In this document: in pieces, positions 1-7,383 of the stretch | Layout: each line of letters begins with the position of its first letter | Position numbering within the stretch: the first letter of the stretch is position 1 | Assembly (NCBI GenBank): GCA_900556425.1 | Contig: USOR01000002.1 | Span: 1 to 22,738 of the forward strand | Length of the DNA stretch: 22,738 bases | Reading direction: 5' to 3' | From: an uncultured Coriobacteriaceae bacterium | Lineage (GTDB): Bacteria > Actinomycetota > Coriobacteriia > Coriobacteriales > QAMH01 | The notes under the pieces: generated by a model | Seen by the model: only the letters and a program-made list of their open reading frames with translations | Databases searched by the model: none | What the model was told of the DNA's origin: nothing | Position numbers and translations under genes: made by a program

Positions 1-171
1 AACGTGTTTGGGGATAAAGTCTTTAAGACACGTATTCCGCGTACGGTTCGCATTTCGGAGGCACCAAGTTACGGTGAGCCCATTACCGAATATGACTCGA
101 GCGGTAAAGGTGCCGAGGCGTACAGAGATCTGGCAAAAGAAGTTATAAAGCGTTACAAGAAACTCAGCTGA
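1..171 (+). CDS. parA: ParA/Soj chromosome partition ATPase, C-terminal fragment
   Basis: The first 56 codons visible here, ending in TGA at 169-171, match the C-terminus of ParA/Soj (MinD/ParA-type deviant Walker ATPases). The segment contains the family-typical stretch [16 protein letters not shown] followed by an acidic [11 protein letters not shown] helix. ParA uses ATP-dependent DNA binding to move ParB-parS complexes. The start and the Walker motifs lie upstream of the window, so completeness cannot be judged. It is followed 14 bases later by parB on the same strand, the standard parAB operon order. Confidence 0.93.
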   Translation, partial: NVFGDKVFKTRIPRTVRISEAPSYGEPITEYDSSGKGAEAYRDLAKEVIKRYKKLS

Positions 172-185
172 AACGGAGGACGCTC

Positions 186-1040
186 ATGGCTACGAAAAAA
201 GGTGGACTTGGCAAGGGTCTAAGCGCGCTCATTGCAGATGCGTCAATAGAGTCTGGAAGTGGAAGCGAAAGTACACAGGAAGAGCTTCTGATAACGCAGA
301 TTCAACCGAATCCTGATCAGCCTCGTAAGGTTTTTGACGAAGAGGAGCTTGCAAATCTTGCGGATTCTATTCGCAAAGAGGGTCTTTTGCAGGCAATTAT
401 CGTACGTCCCAAAGACGGTATGTATCAGATTGTTGCAGGTGAAAGGCGTTGGCAGGCAAGTAAAATAGCCGGTCTTGAGTCTGTTCCCGTACGTATCATC
501 GAAATGGACGATGAGCAGGCGCTTAGAATTGCCCTTGTCGAGAATCTCCAGCGTTCTGACTTGAACGCAATAGAAGAAGCACGTGGATATAAGGATTTGA
601 TGGCACGAGGCGGTCTGACGCAAGCAGAACTTGCCGCTGCGGTATCAAAATCGCGCTCCGCCGTTGCAAACTCGCTCCGACTTCTCGATTTGCCGCAGCA
701 AATCCAGGATTACGTATATGATGGTGCTCTTACTGCCGGGCATGCGCGCGCCATTCTCTCCATTCCCGAGGAGGAAAAGCGCACGAACCTTGCAGATAAG
801 ATCATCGCCGAGCATTTGACGGTGCGAGATGCCGAGAACATTGCTCGTCTCGTTGCTTCTGGTACAAGTGAGCGCGCAAAACGTGCTCCGTTACCGCGCA
901 CATATAAGCTTGTTGCGAAGGAATTACGCCACGAGCTCGATACGCAGGTGCGCATTAAGTCCTCACGAGGCAAGAATAAGATTGAGATTGAGTTTAAAGA
1001 CGAAGACGATTTGCAGAGGATCTTTAACCTGATTCGGTAA
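186..1040 (+). CDS. parB: ParB/Spo0J chromosome partition protein
   Basis: This 284-residue protein is the usual size for chromosomal ParB, the CTP-dependent DNA clamp that loads at parS and is segregated by ParA. The N-terminus (KKGGLGKGLSALI, residues 4-16) is the ParA-contacting signature. The ParB/Srx nucleotide-binding domain carries GERR at 85-88 and ENLQR at 119-123, both part of the CTP pocket in this family. A helix-turn-helix at about 144-170 reads parS. The C-terminal third is the expected dimerisation domain, rich in charged residues. A strong ribosome site (CGGAGGA, 174-180) fixes the ATG at 186. The 14-base gap to parA implies co-transcription. A candidate parS lies at 14479-14494 in this same window. 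Confidence 0.97.
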   Translation: MATKKGGLGKGLSALIADASIESGSGSESTQEELLITQIQPNPDQPRKVFDEEELANLADSIRKEGLLQAIIVRPKDGMYQIVAGERRWQASKIAGLESVPVRIIEMDDEQALRIALVENLQRSDLNAIEEARGYKDLMARGGLTQAELAAAVSKSRSAVANSLRLLDLPQQIQDYVYDGALTAGHARAILSIPEEEKRTNLADKIIAEHLTVRDAENIARLVASGTSERAKRAPLPRTYKLVAKELRHELDTQVRIKSSRGKNKIEIEFKDEDDLQRIFNLIR

Positions 1041-1054
1041 ATACCGAAGACATG

Positions 1055-2101
1055 TCATTCTTCAACACGTTGACGGAGCTGACCACAGGCTCCGTCAATG
1101 TCTTTTCCGCGGGATTTTCTCATGGAATTCTCGATGCCATGAGCACTTAACTCATGCGCAATATGCTTGGTTCGTTTTGACGGCATAAGCATACCGTCAA
1201 GCTCCTGACCTGGGGTTATCGGGTTCAATGGAATAACGTTAACGTGGCATAGCATGCCCTTGCAAAAGTCTACGAGAGCAGCGATATGTTCATCACTGTC
1301 GTTTACACCTTCGATAGGAGCGTACTCGAGCGAAGGACGACGCTTGGTGATTTCTCCGTAGTCCTTGATTGCCTGATGAAGCTCCTCAAGAGAGACATTT
1401 GCAACACCGGGCATAAGGGCATCGCGTGTTTCCTGAGTTGCTGCGTGTAGGGAAATAGCAAGGGTGAACTGCTCGGGCTCTTGCGAGAAGCGCTGTATGC
1501 CATCAAGCAGGCCGCAGGTTGATACTGTGATATGACGCGCTCCGATACCCAAACCAACTTTTGCGTTCATGTGGCGCAGGGCTTCAAGAACGGCATCGTA
1601 GTTAAGGAAGGGCTCGCCCTGGCCCATGCAGACTACGTTGGTCACGCGCATGCCAAAGTCCTTGGCGACATACATGACCTGGTCGTACATCTCGCCACTC
1701 GTGAGGTTGCAGGTAAAACCAGAACGTCCTGTCGCGCAGAAGCTGCACCCCATGGGACAACCAGCCTGCGATGAAAAGCAGACCGTGAGCCGCTCGCCAT
1801 CGGAAGAGGGAATCCCCACGGTCTCCACCCGTGCACCGTTGGGAATCTCGAAGAGATACTTCCTTGTACCGTCTTGGGAGATCTGGCGCGTAACGAGCTT
1901 GAGGGATCCGATAAAGAAGCGTTCATCAAGCTGTGTGCGAAGACTCTTGGGTATATTATCCATGTCAGAGATAAATGAGCAGCCTCGCACGTACAACCAC
2001 TCTTCGAGCTGCTTGACGCGATAGCGGGGCTGACCGAGCTCTTCCATGAGCTCTTCGAGTTCGTGGTGGCTGAGTGATTTGATGTCGCGTTTTGCTTCCA
2101 T
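1055..2101 (-). CDS. rlmN: RlmN, dual-specificity 23S rRNA (A2503)/tRNA (A37) C2-methyltransferase
   Basis: This is a radical SAM enzyme of 348 residues, a normal length for the family. RlmN methylates C2 of A2503 in 23S rRNA and, in E. coli, A37 of some tRNAs by a ping-pong mechanism. The cluster-binding C-x3-C-x2-C is visible as Cys115, Cys119 and Cys122 in the segment GCPMGCSFCATGRSGF. Cys108 aligns with E. coli Cys118, and the methyl-accepting cysteine equivalent to E. coli Cys355 is Cys339 in GACGQLR near the C-terminus. It converges on parB with only 14 bases between the stops and diverges from ddl across an 84-base gap. The ribosome site is weak (GGGG about 6 bases before the ATG). Confidence 0.97.
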   Translation of the reverse strand: MEAKRDIKSLSHHELEELMEELGQPRYRVKQLEEWLYVRGCSFISDMDNIPKSLRTQLDERFFIGSLKLVTRQISQDGTRKYLFEIPNGARVETVGIPSSDGERLTVCFSSQAGCPMGCSFCATGRSGFTCNLTSGEMYDQVMYVAKDFGMRVTNVVCMGQGEPFLNYDAVLEALRHMNAKVGLGIGARHITVSTCGLLDGIQRFSQEPEQFTLAISLHAATQETRDALMPGVANVSLEELHQAIKDYGEITKRRPSLEYAPIEGVNDSDEHIAALVDFCKGMLCHVNVIPLNPITPGQELDGMLMPSKRTKHIAHELSAHGIENSMRKSRGKDIDGACGQLRQRVEE

Positions 2102-2185
2102 GAAAACCCCGTCTAGACGCAGTGACAGGCATTACGATACCATTTTGCTCACCATATCGCTTCGACGCACCATGAGAGGCCCAGC

Positions 2186-3148
2186 ATGATTACCATCAAG
2201 CCGTGTGATCCCGCAGTGACGAAGGTCGTTCTACTCAAGGGAGGGAAGAGCGACGAGCGTGAGATATCTCTCAAGTCGGGAGCCGCATGTGCTGCAGCCC
2301 TGCGAGAAGAGGGCTTCGATGTCGTAGAGATTGATCCTGCACAGAGCGATGCCCTTCAGCAAATCATTGACGCGCAGCCGACCGTGGTCTTTTTGGCGCT
2401 ACACGGGAAGGGCGGCGAAGACGGTTGTATCCAGGGCGTCTGTGAGCTCCTGGAGGTGCCTTACACGGGTTCGGGCGTTCTCGCAAGCGCCCTGGCCATG
2501 GACAAGGGACGCTCCAAGATCATGTACGACTCTGTAGGCCTGAAGACGGCTCCGTGGGTCATCGTTCGCTCTGGTGATACTCCTGATGCTGAGAAAATCA
2601 TCGAGAAGCTCGGGGAAAAGGTCGTGGTGAAGGCCGCGCACGGCGGTTCGTCTATCGGCACCTATATCGTCGAGGGAAAGATAGAGCTTGCGGAAGCCAT
2701 CCAAAATGCCCTCGAATTCGATGACGAGGTAGTCGTCGAAAGCTTTATTCCCGGTACCGAAACCACGGTGGCGGTGCTTGGCAACGCGCAGCCCGAGGCA
2801 CTCCCCGTCATCGAGATCGTCCCCCAGGGCGATAGCACCTCCTACGACTTCACGGCGAAGTATGCCGCAGGCGGTTCTAAGCACATCATCCCCGCACGCC
2901 TCGATGACCGTACGACGGCGGCTTGTCAGGCTGCCGCCCTGCGCGCTCATGAGGTGTTGGGCTGCAAGGGCGTTTCGCGTACGGACATCATGGTGGACGA
3001 GGCGGGAGAGTGCTGGGTCATCGAGACCAACACGCTGCCAGGCATGACGTCGACCTCGCTGTTGCCCGACACGGCGGGTACGGTGGGAATCTCCTTCGGG
3101 GCGCTATGCCGCATACTTATCGAACTTGCCCTCGAAGAGCACGCATGA
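2186..3148 (+). CDS. ddl: D-alanine--D-alanine ligase
   Basis: This 320-residue ATP-grasp ligase makes the D-Ala-D-Ala dipeptide for peptidoglycan stem peptides in the cytoplasm. The N-terminal substrate domain shows GGKSDEREISLKSG (19-32) and LHGKGGEDG (72-80). The central part has the PYTGSG motif (92-97) and the glycine-rich ATP loop AAHGGSSIGT (150-159). The C-terminal metal site is IETNTLPGMTSTSLLP (279-294), with the expected Glu and Asn. The specificity position has Tyr226 (AKY), the D-Ala form, rather than the Phe found in D-lactate ligases, so a vancomycin-resistant depsipeptide product is not predicted. GAGAGG at 2174-2179 fits the ATG at 2186; the in-frame ATG-like codon just upstream runs straight into a stop. 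Confidence 0.97.
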   Translation: MITIKPCDPAVTKVVLLKGGKSDEREISLKSGAACAAALREEGFDVVEIDPAQSDALQQIIDAQPTVVFLALHGKGGEDGCIQGVCELLEVPYTGSGVLASALAMDKGRSKIMYDSVGLKTAPWVIVRSGDTPDAEKIIEKLGEKVVVKAAHGGSSIGTYIVEGKIELAEAIQNALEFDDEVVVESFIPGTETTVAVLGNAQPEALPVIEIVPQGDSTSYDFTAKYAAGGSKHIIPARLDDRTTAACQAAALRAHEVLGCKGVSRTDIMVDEAGECWVIETNTLPGMTSTSLLPDTAGTVGISFGALCRILIELALEEHA

Positions 3149-3154
3149 GTTTGC

Positions 3155-3160
3155 TATACT
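3155..3160 (+). promoter_or_regulatory. Possible -10 element for tRNA-Ser(GGA)
   Basis: TATACT lies 38 bases before the mature tRNA 5' end and just after the ddl stop. It sits inside a short dyad (7-base arms at 3149-3155 and 3161-3167), which could be an operator or a weak ddl hairpin. No good -35 is visible at the right spacing, so this is a tentative call. Confidence 0.35.
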
Positions 3161-3198
3161 AGCAAACCGCGTCGTCACTGACGCATGAGCTACAGCAC

Positions 3199-3291
3199 GG
3201 AGGGATGTCCGAGTGGCTTAAGGAGCACGATTGGAAATCGTGTGTGCCGTTTAGAGCGGTACCTAGGGTTCAAATCCCTATCCCTCCGCCA
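3199..3291 (+). tRNA. tRNA-Ser (anticodon GGA)
   Basis: This 93-base class II tRNA has an encoded CCA (3289-3291). The acceptor stem pairs GGAGGGA with TCCCTCC and the discriminator is G. The anticodon stem CACGA/TCGTG encloses loop TTGGAAA, giving GGA at 3233-3235 with U33 present. The long variable arm (around 3245-3263) and the T-arm with GGTTCAAAT complete a serine tRNA that reads UCC and UCU codons. Confidence 0.97.
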
Positions 3292-3303
3292 GCACGAATC
3301 GAC

Positions 3304-3329
3304 AAGGGGTCGCAATCGCGACCCCTTTT
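3304..3329 (+). terminator. Rho-independent terminator after tRNA-Ser(GGA)
   Basis: A perfect 8-base GC-rich stem, GGGGTCGC (3306-3313) with GCGACCCC (3318-3325), encloses a four-base loop. It is extended by AA/TT pairs and followed by TTTTGTGTT. It starts 13 bases after the tRNA CCA end, the expected place for its terminator. Confidence 0.9.
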
Positions 3330-3346
3330 GTGTTCACATGAAAGGA

Positions 3347-3545
3347 GCAGCTGACGCGTGTATTGGGCTCGCCAGTCGATTGCACCCGAAGCTAGAAAAC
3401 GCTCAGCTGCGTGCGGTGACGCGAAGCTAGTCCCTTTAGGGAAACTTGCGCGCAAAGGCGGCGCGCTCAGACAGTCCTCGCAAGACCGCTTCGCGTTTTC
3501 TCCGCTTCTGCAATCGGGGCATCGCCCGATACACGCGTCAGCTGC
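3347..3545. repeat. About 200-bp imperfect palindromic element
   Basis: The outer arms 3347-3368 and 3524-3545 are inverted copies matching at 21 of 22 positions. Similarity continues inward in shorter blocks: CGATTGCA, then GAAGC, then AGAAAACGC occur on the left and, in inverted order, on the right. The middle holds the self-complementary stretch TTGCGCGCAA (3447-3456), very near the geometric centre. It fills the gap between the tRNA-Ser terminator and the convergent radical SAM gene. No protein is evident in it. It may be a MITE-like element, a cruciform, or a structured 3' region of the minus-strand transcript. Confidence 0.75.
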
Positions 3546-3560
3546 CTCTAAACGCGCCTT

Positions 3561-4280
3561 CTAAACATTTCCCAGCAGCACGTCGTCCAGATGCCTGCTG
3601 GCAACCTCCTGGGCCCTGTAGAGCGTCTCCAGGGGCGTTGCAGGGCGGTCTGCATAGCGATACTGAGGAAAGAAGCGCGTGAGGTGCAGCGGCATGTCCT
3701 TGTCGATGCTTGCAAGCCAGGCCGCCTCCTTGTCCAGAAGCTCCATGTCATCGTTGACACCGGGAATGACGAGTGTCGTCACCTCAACATGTGCGCCCTC
3801 ATGCGCCTGCTCGATCGTGTTCTTGACCGTATCGAGCTTGCCTCCCGTGATGTCGTAAACAGATTGGTCGAAGCCCTTGAGGTCAATGTTGAAGGCATCG
3901 ATGTAGGGTAGAAGCTGCGCGAGCTTGTCGGGTGCGATGAGGCCGTTCGTGACCACAACGTTGTCGAGCCTGGCCTCGTGCATGGCCTGGGCGCATGCAA
4001 GCACCTCGCGCCAGCGCATGAGCGGCTCGTTATAGGTGTAGGCCAGACCGATGTTTCCCTCGTCCACAAGTGCCCGTGCTTGCGCCACGAGCTCCTCGCT
4101 GCTCATCTCACGCGTGGGAACGAGCTGTGGGTCCTGCGGCTGGGCAATCTGGTGATTCTGACACCAAGGGCAATGCATCGTGCAGCCTACGCTGCCCACG
4201 GACAGGATCATCGAACCGGGTTTATATCGGGCCAGCGGTTTCTTCTCGATAGGGTCGAGAGCGAGTGATGTGACCTTCAT
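3561..4280 (-). CDS. amrS: AmmeMemoRadiSam system radical SAM enzyme, short form
   Basis: This 239-residue radical SAM protein has the cluster motif C33-x3-C37-x2-C40 in VGCTMHCPWCQNHQI, preceded by the family-typical DPIEKKPLARYKPGS. Later motifs (YTYNEP, NGL, DLKGFD, TTLVIPG) fit the AmmeMemoRadiSam (PflA-like activase) branch. Typical members are about 330 residues and begin with an extra cysteine-containing N-terminal module. Here translation starts at MKVTSLALDP, so about 60 or more residues are absent. AGGAG at 4285-4289, seven bases from the ATG, supports this start as genuine. It follows the Memo/AMMECR1 fusion on the same strand, the usual partner. The substrate is not settled by the sequence. 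Confidence 0.88.
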   Translation of the reverse strand: MKVTSLALDPIEKKPLARYKPGSMILSVGSVGCTMHCPWCQNHQIAQPQDPQLVPTREMSSEELVAQARALVDEGNIGLAYTYNEPLMRWREVLACAQAMHEARLDNVVVTNGLIAPDKLAQLLPYIDAFNIDLKGFDQSVYDITGGKLDTVKNTIEQAHEGAHVEVTTLVIPGVNDDMELLDKEAAWLASIDKDMPLHLTRFFPQYRYADRPATPLETLYRAQEVASRHLDDVLLGNV

Positions 4281-4308
4281 GACGCTCCTATGCTTTCGCT
4301 TGCCGGAA

Positions 4309-4384
4309 TGTGCCTGGCACGCTGTCTCAAAAGTTGGTCAAAACTGAGAGAACGCCAATGCTATGAGACAGCGTGCCAAGCACA
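4309..4384. repeat. REPIN/MITE-like hairpin, copy A
   Basis: Arms of 21 bases (4309-4329 and 4364-4384) pair at 20 of 21 positions around a 34-base loop. Each arm contains a nested short dyad of the GTGCCTGGCAC type next to GCTGTCTCA. A second copy with identical architecture is at 10844-10917. The element lies between the Memo/AMMECR1 fusion and the radical SAM gene, so it would be a hairpin inside their shared transcript. Similar GTGCC(T/A)GGCAC dyads are known as REP sequences mobilised by RAYT transposases; no such transposase is in the window. Confidence 0.85.
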
Positions 4385-4390
4385 ACTGCC

Positions 4391-5779
4391 TCATTCGTGG
4401 CGGATGACCTCGAAGCGTTGGAGCGTCGTGCCGGGTTCGTGTGGGCCGATACCGCCCTTGCGCATGGCGATTTCGACTTGCTCGGCGACCGTATCCACGC
4501 CGTCGAGCATGGGAAGCAGCAGGCCACGACGACCACCGTTGCTTACGATGACGCCGTAGCGTTGCGGATCGAGCTCGTCGGTTGACGCAATGTCCTGCGG
4601 CTCGCCAAGCACGTCGACGCTGATCTCGAGCTGGTCGAGTTCATTGGGGCGTACCGGGTCGAAGCGCGGATCCTCGCTGCACGCCGAGATACCGTTGCGG
4701 ATGATCTCGTCGGCGATGCACGGCGTTACGGGGCCGATGGTGCCGATGCATCCGCGCAGGCGGCCGTGCTCGTGTAGCGACACGAAGACACCCGCACGCC
4801 GCGTGAGCATCTCCTCGGGCAAATCGTCGGGCCGTGGAAGGGGCGTGTGCTCGCGCACGAAATGCTCGATGCTCGCGCGGGCCAGCGTGACGTACGGGTC
4901 CTCGTGCGCACGTGCCTGCTGCACCTTCATGCGCTGTTCGTCCTCGTAACGCGTGCCAAAACGGCGCGTATCGTCGTCTCCCGTCACGATGAAGGACGCA
5001 ACGGCATAGCCCACGCCGAAAGGACCTTCGTAGGAGAGCAAGTGCGCATCGACGCTCTTGCCGTCGAGGGCGCCCGCCATGATTTGGAACGAGCGCAGAC
5101 CGCACTCGGCAGCCTTGTCGCAGAAGCCTTCATCGAAGCTCAGGATGCGCATGAAATCGCCCTGGGCCATCGCCTCGGTGATCTGCTCGTCGAAGACGGG
5201 GCCTTCGGGCGCGAAGCCATAGGGGCCGTCGTAGGTGAGCTTGTGCGAGAGGTCGCCACTCGCGACGAGCACCACGCGACAATCGAGCTGGTCTGCTGCC
5301 TGCGTGATGAGCTGGCCGAGGTGGTAGTGCTCCATCGGTCCGTAACCCGACAGGCCAATGCGCACCACCTCGTAATCCTGGTAGAACTTGTCGACGAAGT
5401 AGAGGGGGATGTAGGTCGCGTGATCGATGGAAGGGTCTCGTTCGCCCTCGGTGCCGGCGGGGAAGTCCTCGGCGGCGGCAAGCGTCGAGATACGATTTGC
5501 GAGCTCGGTGTCGTACCTGCAGGAAAGCTCCGTATCACGGGCATCGAAACGGCGCATGTCACCTTGGGCGCTGTTGCCGGGTGAGATGTGGAAATAATCA
5601 CGGTATGCCGTCGCATGCGGCGAAGTCACAACGATGGTTTGCGGCTTGAGCGCGGCTATCTGTTGCGCCACCTCGTCGTATGCATCGATGGTTGCCTGGA
5701 TGTCCGTCTCCTTGCCGCGCCCAACAGCGGGGATGATGAGCGGGGGATGCGGGACGATGAATGCTGCCTGGAGTGCCAT
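4391..5779 (-). CDS. amrA: Memo/LigB-like and AMMECR1 domain fusion (AmmeMemoRadiSam protein B-A)
   Basis: This 462-residue two-domain protein has an N-terminal half (about 1-270) of Memo/class III extradiol dioxygenase type. Candidate metal or active-site histidines are His11 in VPHPPLI, His55 in TSPHA, His120 in SIDHA and His179 in ASGDLSHK. The C-terminal part (about 290-462) is an AMMECR1 domain with its hallmark LRGCIG at 341-346 and SNGGRRGLLLP near the end. These two domains and a dedicated radical SAM enzyme define the AmmeMemoRadiSam group, and that enzyme is the next gene downstream. AGGAGG at 5785-5790 sets the ATG. The protein appears cytosolic, with no signal peptide. The biochemical role of the set is not deducible here. 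Confidence 0.92.
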   Translation of the reverse strand: MALQAAFIVPHPPLIIPAVGRGKETDIQATIDAYDEVAQQIAALKPQTIVVTSPHATAYRDYFHISPGNSAQGDMRRFDARDTELSCRYDTELANRISTLAAAEDFPAGTEGERDPSIDHATYIPLYFVDKFYQDYEVVRIGLSGYGPMEHYHLGQLITQAADQLDCRVVLVASGDLSHKLTYDGPYGFAPEGPVFDEQITEAMAQGDFMRILSFDEGFCDKAAECGLRSFQIMAGALDGKSVDAHLLSYEGPFGVGYAVASFIVTGDDDTRRFGTRYEDEQRMKVQQARAHEDPYVTLARASIEHFVREHTPLPRPDDLPEEMLTRRAGVFVSLHEHGRLRGCIGTIGPVTPCIADEIIRNGISACSEDPRFDPVRPNELDQLEISVDVLGEPQDIASTDELDPQRYGVIVSNGGRRGLLLPMLDGVDTVAEQVEIAMRKGGIGPHEPGTTLQRFEVIRHE

Positions 5780-5856
5780 GGGAACCTCCTCGCGCGTGTC
5801 GATGTGATTATCCTAGCACGCGGATAGGGGAGGCGCAGCAGACCGTGGACGAGGGG

Positions 5857-7107
5857 TTACTTCTGCTCCTCGTCTTCCTGCTTGGGGGCGCTTTCATCAG
5901 CACTCTGCTTCTTCTCGCGCTGCAGATCGTTCTTGATGTCCTTGATGAGCTTGGGGGTCTTGCGGTTCTTCTTGGGCTTGGGCAGCTGGAAGAGCACGCC
6001 GTCCTCCGTCGCGATCTTCTTGCCGGTGATGAGCTCGTAATACGCGATGAAGATGCCCTGCAGGGCGCCGATGACGGGAATCGAGAGCAACATGCCGGGG
6101 ATGCCGCCCAGGGCGCTGCCCACGAGGATCGCCACGAGAATGAGCGCGGGATAGACGTTGACCGAGCTCTTCATGAGCTTGGGCGAGATGATGTTGCCGA
6201 TGACGTTGTTGATGACCATGTTGACCACGATCGAGATGAGGCACACAAGCGGCGAGACGAAGAGCGCGATGATCGCGACGATCGCGCACGAGACCATGGG
6301 GCCGATGTAGGGCACGAAATACAGGATGCCGCACAGGAAGCCCAGAACCACGGAGTAGGGGATGCCGAGAATGAGGAAGCAGAGCCAGCTCGCGACACCC
6401 GTGATGAGCGCGCAGAGCAAGGTCGACTTGGCCCATCCATAGACGGCGGTGCCAAAGGCGTGGGTCACGACGTCAATGTCGTCCTGGTATTTCTCGTCCA
6501 CGAGGCCGCGCACCTCACGCGTGAGCACGGGGAGGTCGAGCAGAATCCAGAACGAGCAGATGAACGAGATGAAGGTGATGAGGATGACGTTACCGACGCT
6601 CACGATGCCGCCCATGACGCCGTTTGCCAGGCCGCTCGCCAGCGCGCCCGCCTGCTGGCGGATGAAGGATGCCGCCTGCGTGAGCAGCGAGTTGATGCTC
6701 TCGCCGTCGAAGAACTGCGTCGAGGAACTTGCCTTGGTGACGAAGTCCTGGATTTGCGAGAGATACCCGGGGAGCTGCTGGGTGAACGAGGTGAGCTGTT
6801 GGACGATGGCGGGGATGAGCACCATGAAGCAGGCCACGATGATGGCGATGATGAGCAGGAACGCGATGGTCGTGCCGCCCCAACGGGGGATGCCGTGTCT
6901 CTGGAGCCTGTTGACGAAGCCGTGCAGCAGAAAGACGAGCAACGCCGTCACGATGATGACGGCCACGGCTTGCCAGATGATGCCGGCGATGTAGAGCAGA
7001 ATGCCGATGATGATACAGATGCCGACGATGGCCCAGGCCCGAAACGCCCGTAGACGCCATCTCGCCTCGACGGTCTCATTTGGTTCGGTGTCCATCGGGT
7101 TGTTCAT
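5857..7107 (-). CDS. AI-2E family transporter (UPF0118) membrane protein
   Basis: This is a 416-residue integral membrane protein. Two adjoining hydrophobic helices follow a short charged N-terminus, then a third helix, a long amphipathic region (QQLTSFTQQLPGYLSQIQDF), a further helix and a cluster of about four C-terminal helices with YFVPYIGPMVS and the NNVIGNIISPKLM region. This layout is typical of the family, whose members export or import varied solutes; AI-2 transport was shown for only some. The C-terminus is a charged, lysine- and glutamate-rich tail. The frame is open further upstream but runs through tRNA-Ser(CGA), so the start is placed at ATG 7105-7107 (MNNPMDTEPN). The ribosome site there is weak, and ATG 7093-7095 is the alternative. 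Confidence 0.9.
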   Translation of the reverse strand: MNNPMDTEPNETVEARWRLRAFRAWAIVGICIIIGILLYIAGIIWQAVAVIIVTALLVFLLHGFVNRLQRHGIPRWGGTTIAFLLIIAIIVACFMVLIPAIVQQLTSFTQQLPGYLSQIQDFVTKASSSTQFFDGESINSLLTQAASFIRQQAGALASGLANGVMGGIVSVGNVILITFISFICSFWILLDLPVLTREVRGLVDEKYQDDIDVVTHAFGTAVYGWAKSTLLCALITGVASWLCFLILGIPYSVVLGFLCGILYFVPYIGPMVSCAIVAIIALFVSPLVCLISIVVNMVINNVIGNIISPKLMKSSVNVYPALILVAILVGSALGGIPGMLLSIPVIGALQGIFIAYYELITGKKIATEDGVLFQLPKPKKNRKTPKLIKDIKNDLQREKKQSADESAPKQEDEEQK

Positions 7108-7133
7108 GGCGGCTTCTATCTGCGAGAAATATC

Positions 7134-7226
7134 TGGCGGAGGAGGAGGGATTCGAACCCTCGTACCCGGGGTTACCGGGTAAACGGTTTTCGAGACCGCC
7201 GCATTCAACCACTCTGCCACCCCTCC
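7134..7226 (-). tRNA. tRNA-Ser (anticodon CGA)
   Basis: This is a class II tRNA with encoded CCA (complement of 7134-7136). Acceptor GGAGGGG pairs with CTCCTCC, including one G-U pair. The T-arm is GAGGG/CCCTC around TTCGAAT. Anticodon loop CTCGAAA gives CGA at 7190-7192 (complement), with normal U33. A long variable arm is present. It reads UCG codons and stands 26 bases upstream of the AI-2E transporter start on the same strand, with no terminator visible between them. Confidence 0.96.
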
Positions 7227-7255
7227 GCATGGGGCCCCGTGTGGGTGCGGGGGTG

Positions 7256-7285
7256 ATTATAGCGCAAGACACCCGCGGCTGTCCG
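7256..7285 (-). promoter_or_regulatory. Promoter for tRNA-Ser(CGA)
   Basis: On the minus strand a perfect TATAAT (complement of 7256-7261) is preceded 18 bases upstream by CGGACA (complement of 7280-7285), a 4/6 match to the -35. The predicted start near 7249 is about 23 bases before the tRNA. Because no terminator follows the tRNA, it may also drive the transporter gene. It is nearly back to back with the promoter at 7298-7326. Confidence 0.7.
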
Positions 7286-7297
7286 AAATTTGCGAGG

Positions 7298-7326
7298 TTG
7301 GCTCGCATCGCACCAAAAAGTATACT
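7298..7326 (+). promoter_or_regulatory. Promoter of the 7384-9746 operon
   Basis: TTGGCT (7298-7303) and TATACT (7321-7326) are separated by exactly 17 bases and match the vegetative -35 and -10 at 4/6 and 5/6 positions. The start would be near 7333, leaving a leader of about 50 bases before the ribosome site AAGGAG. Confidence 0.7.
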
Positions 7327-7383
7327 TTCGATGAATGGAAACGACCGAGGTGCCTGTCTGGGGCGCTCACACAAGGAGAAACG

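Noticed and set aside
1033..1048. Short dyad TTCGGTA/TACCGAA between parB and rlmN as a bidirectional terminator
   Set aside because: Only seven AT-containing pairs with a two-base centre and no T-run; it overlaps the parB stop.
5761..7053. Long plus-strand open frame (about 430 codons) over the transporter
   Set aside because: It is antisense to a clear polytopic membrane protein and its translation is a low-complexity Asp/Glu/Arg-rich shadow typical of GC-rich antisense frames.
7108..7374. N-terminal extension of the AI-2E transporter frame
   Set aside because: It would translate through tRNA-Ser(CGA) and its promoter.
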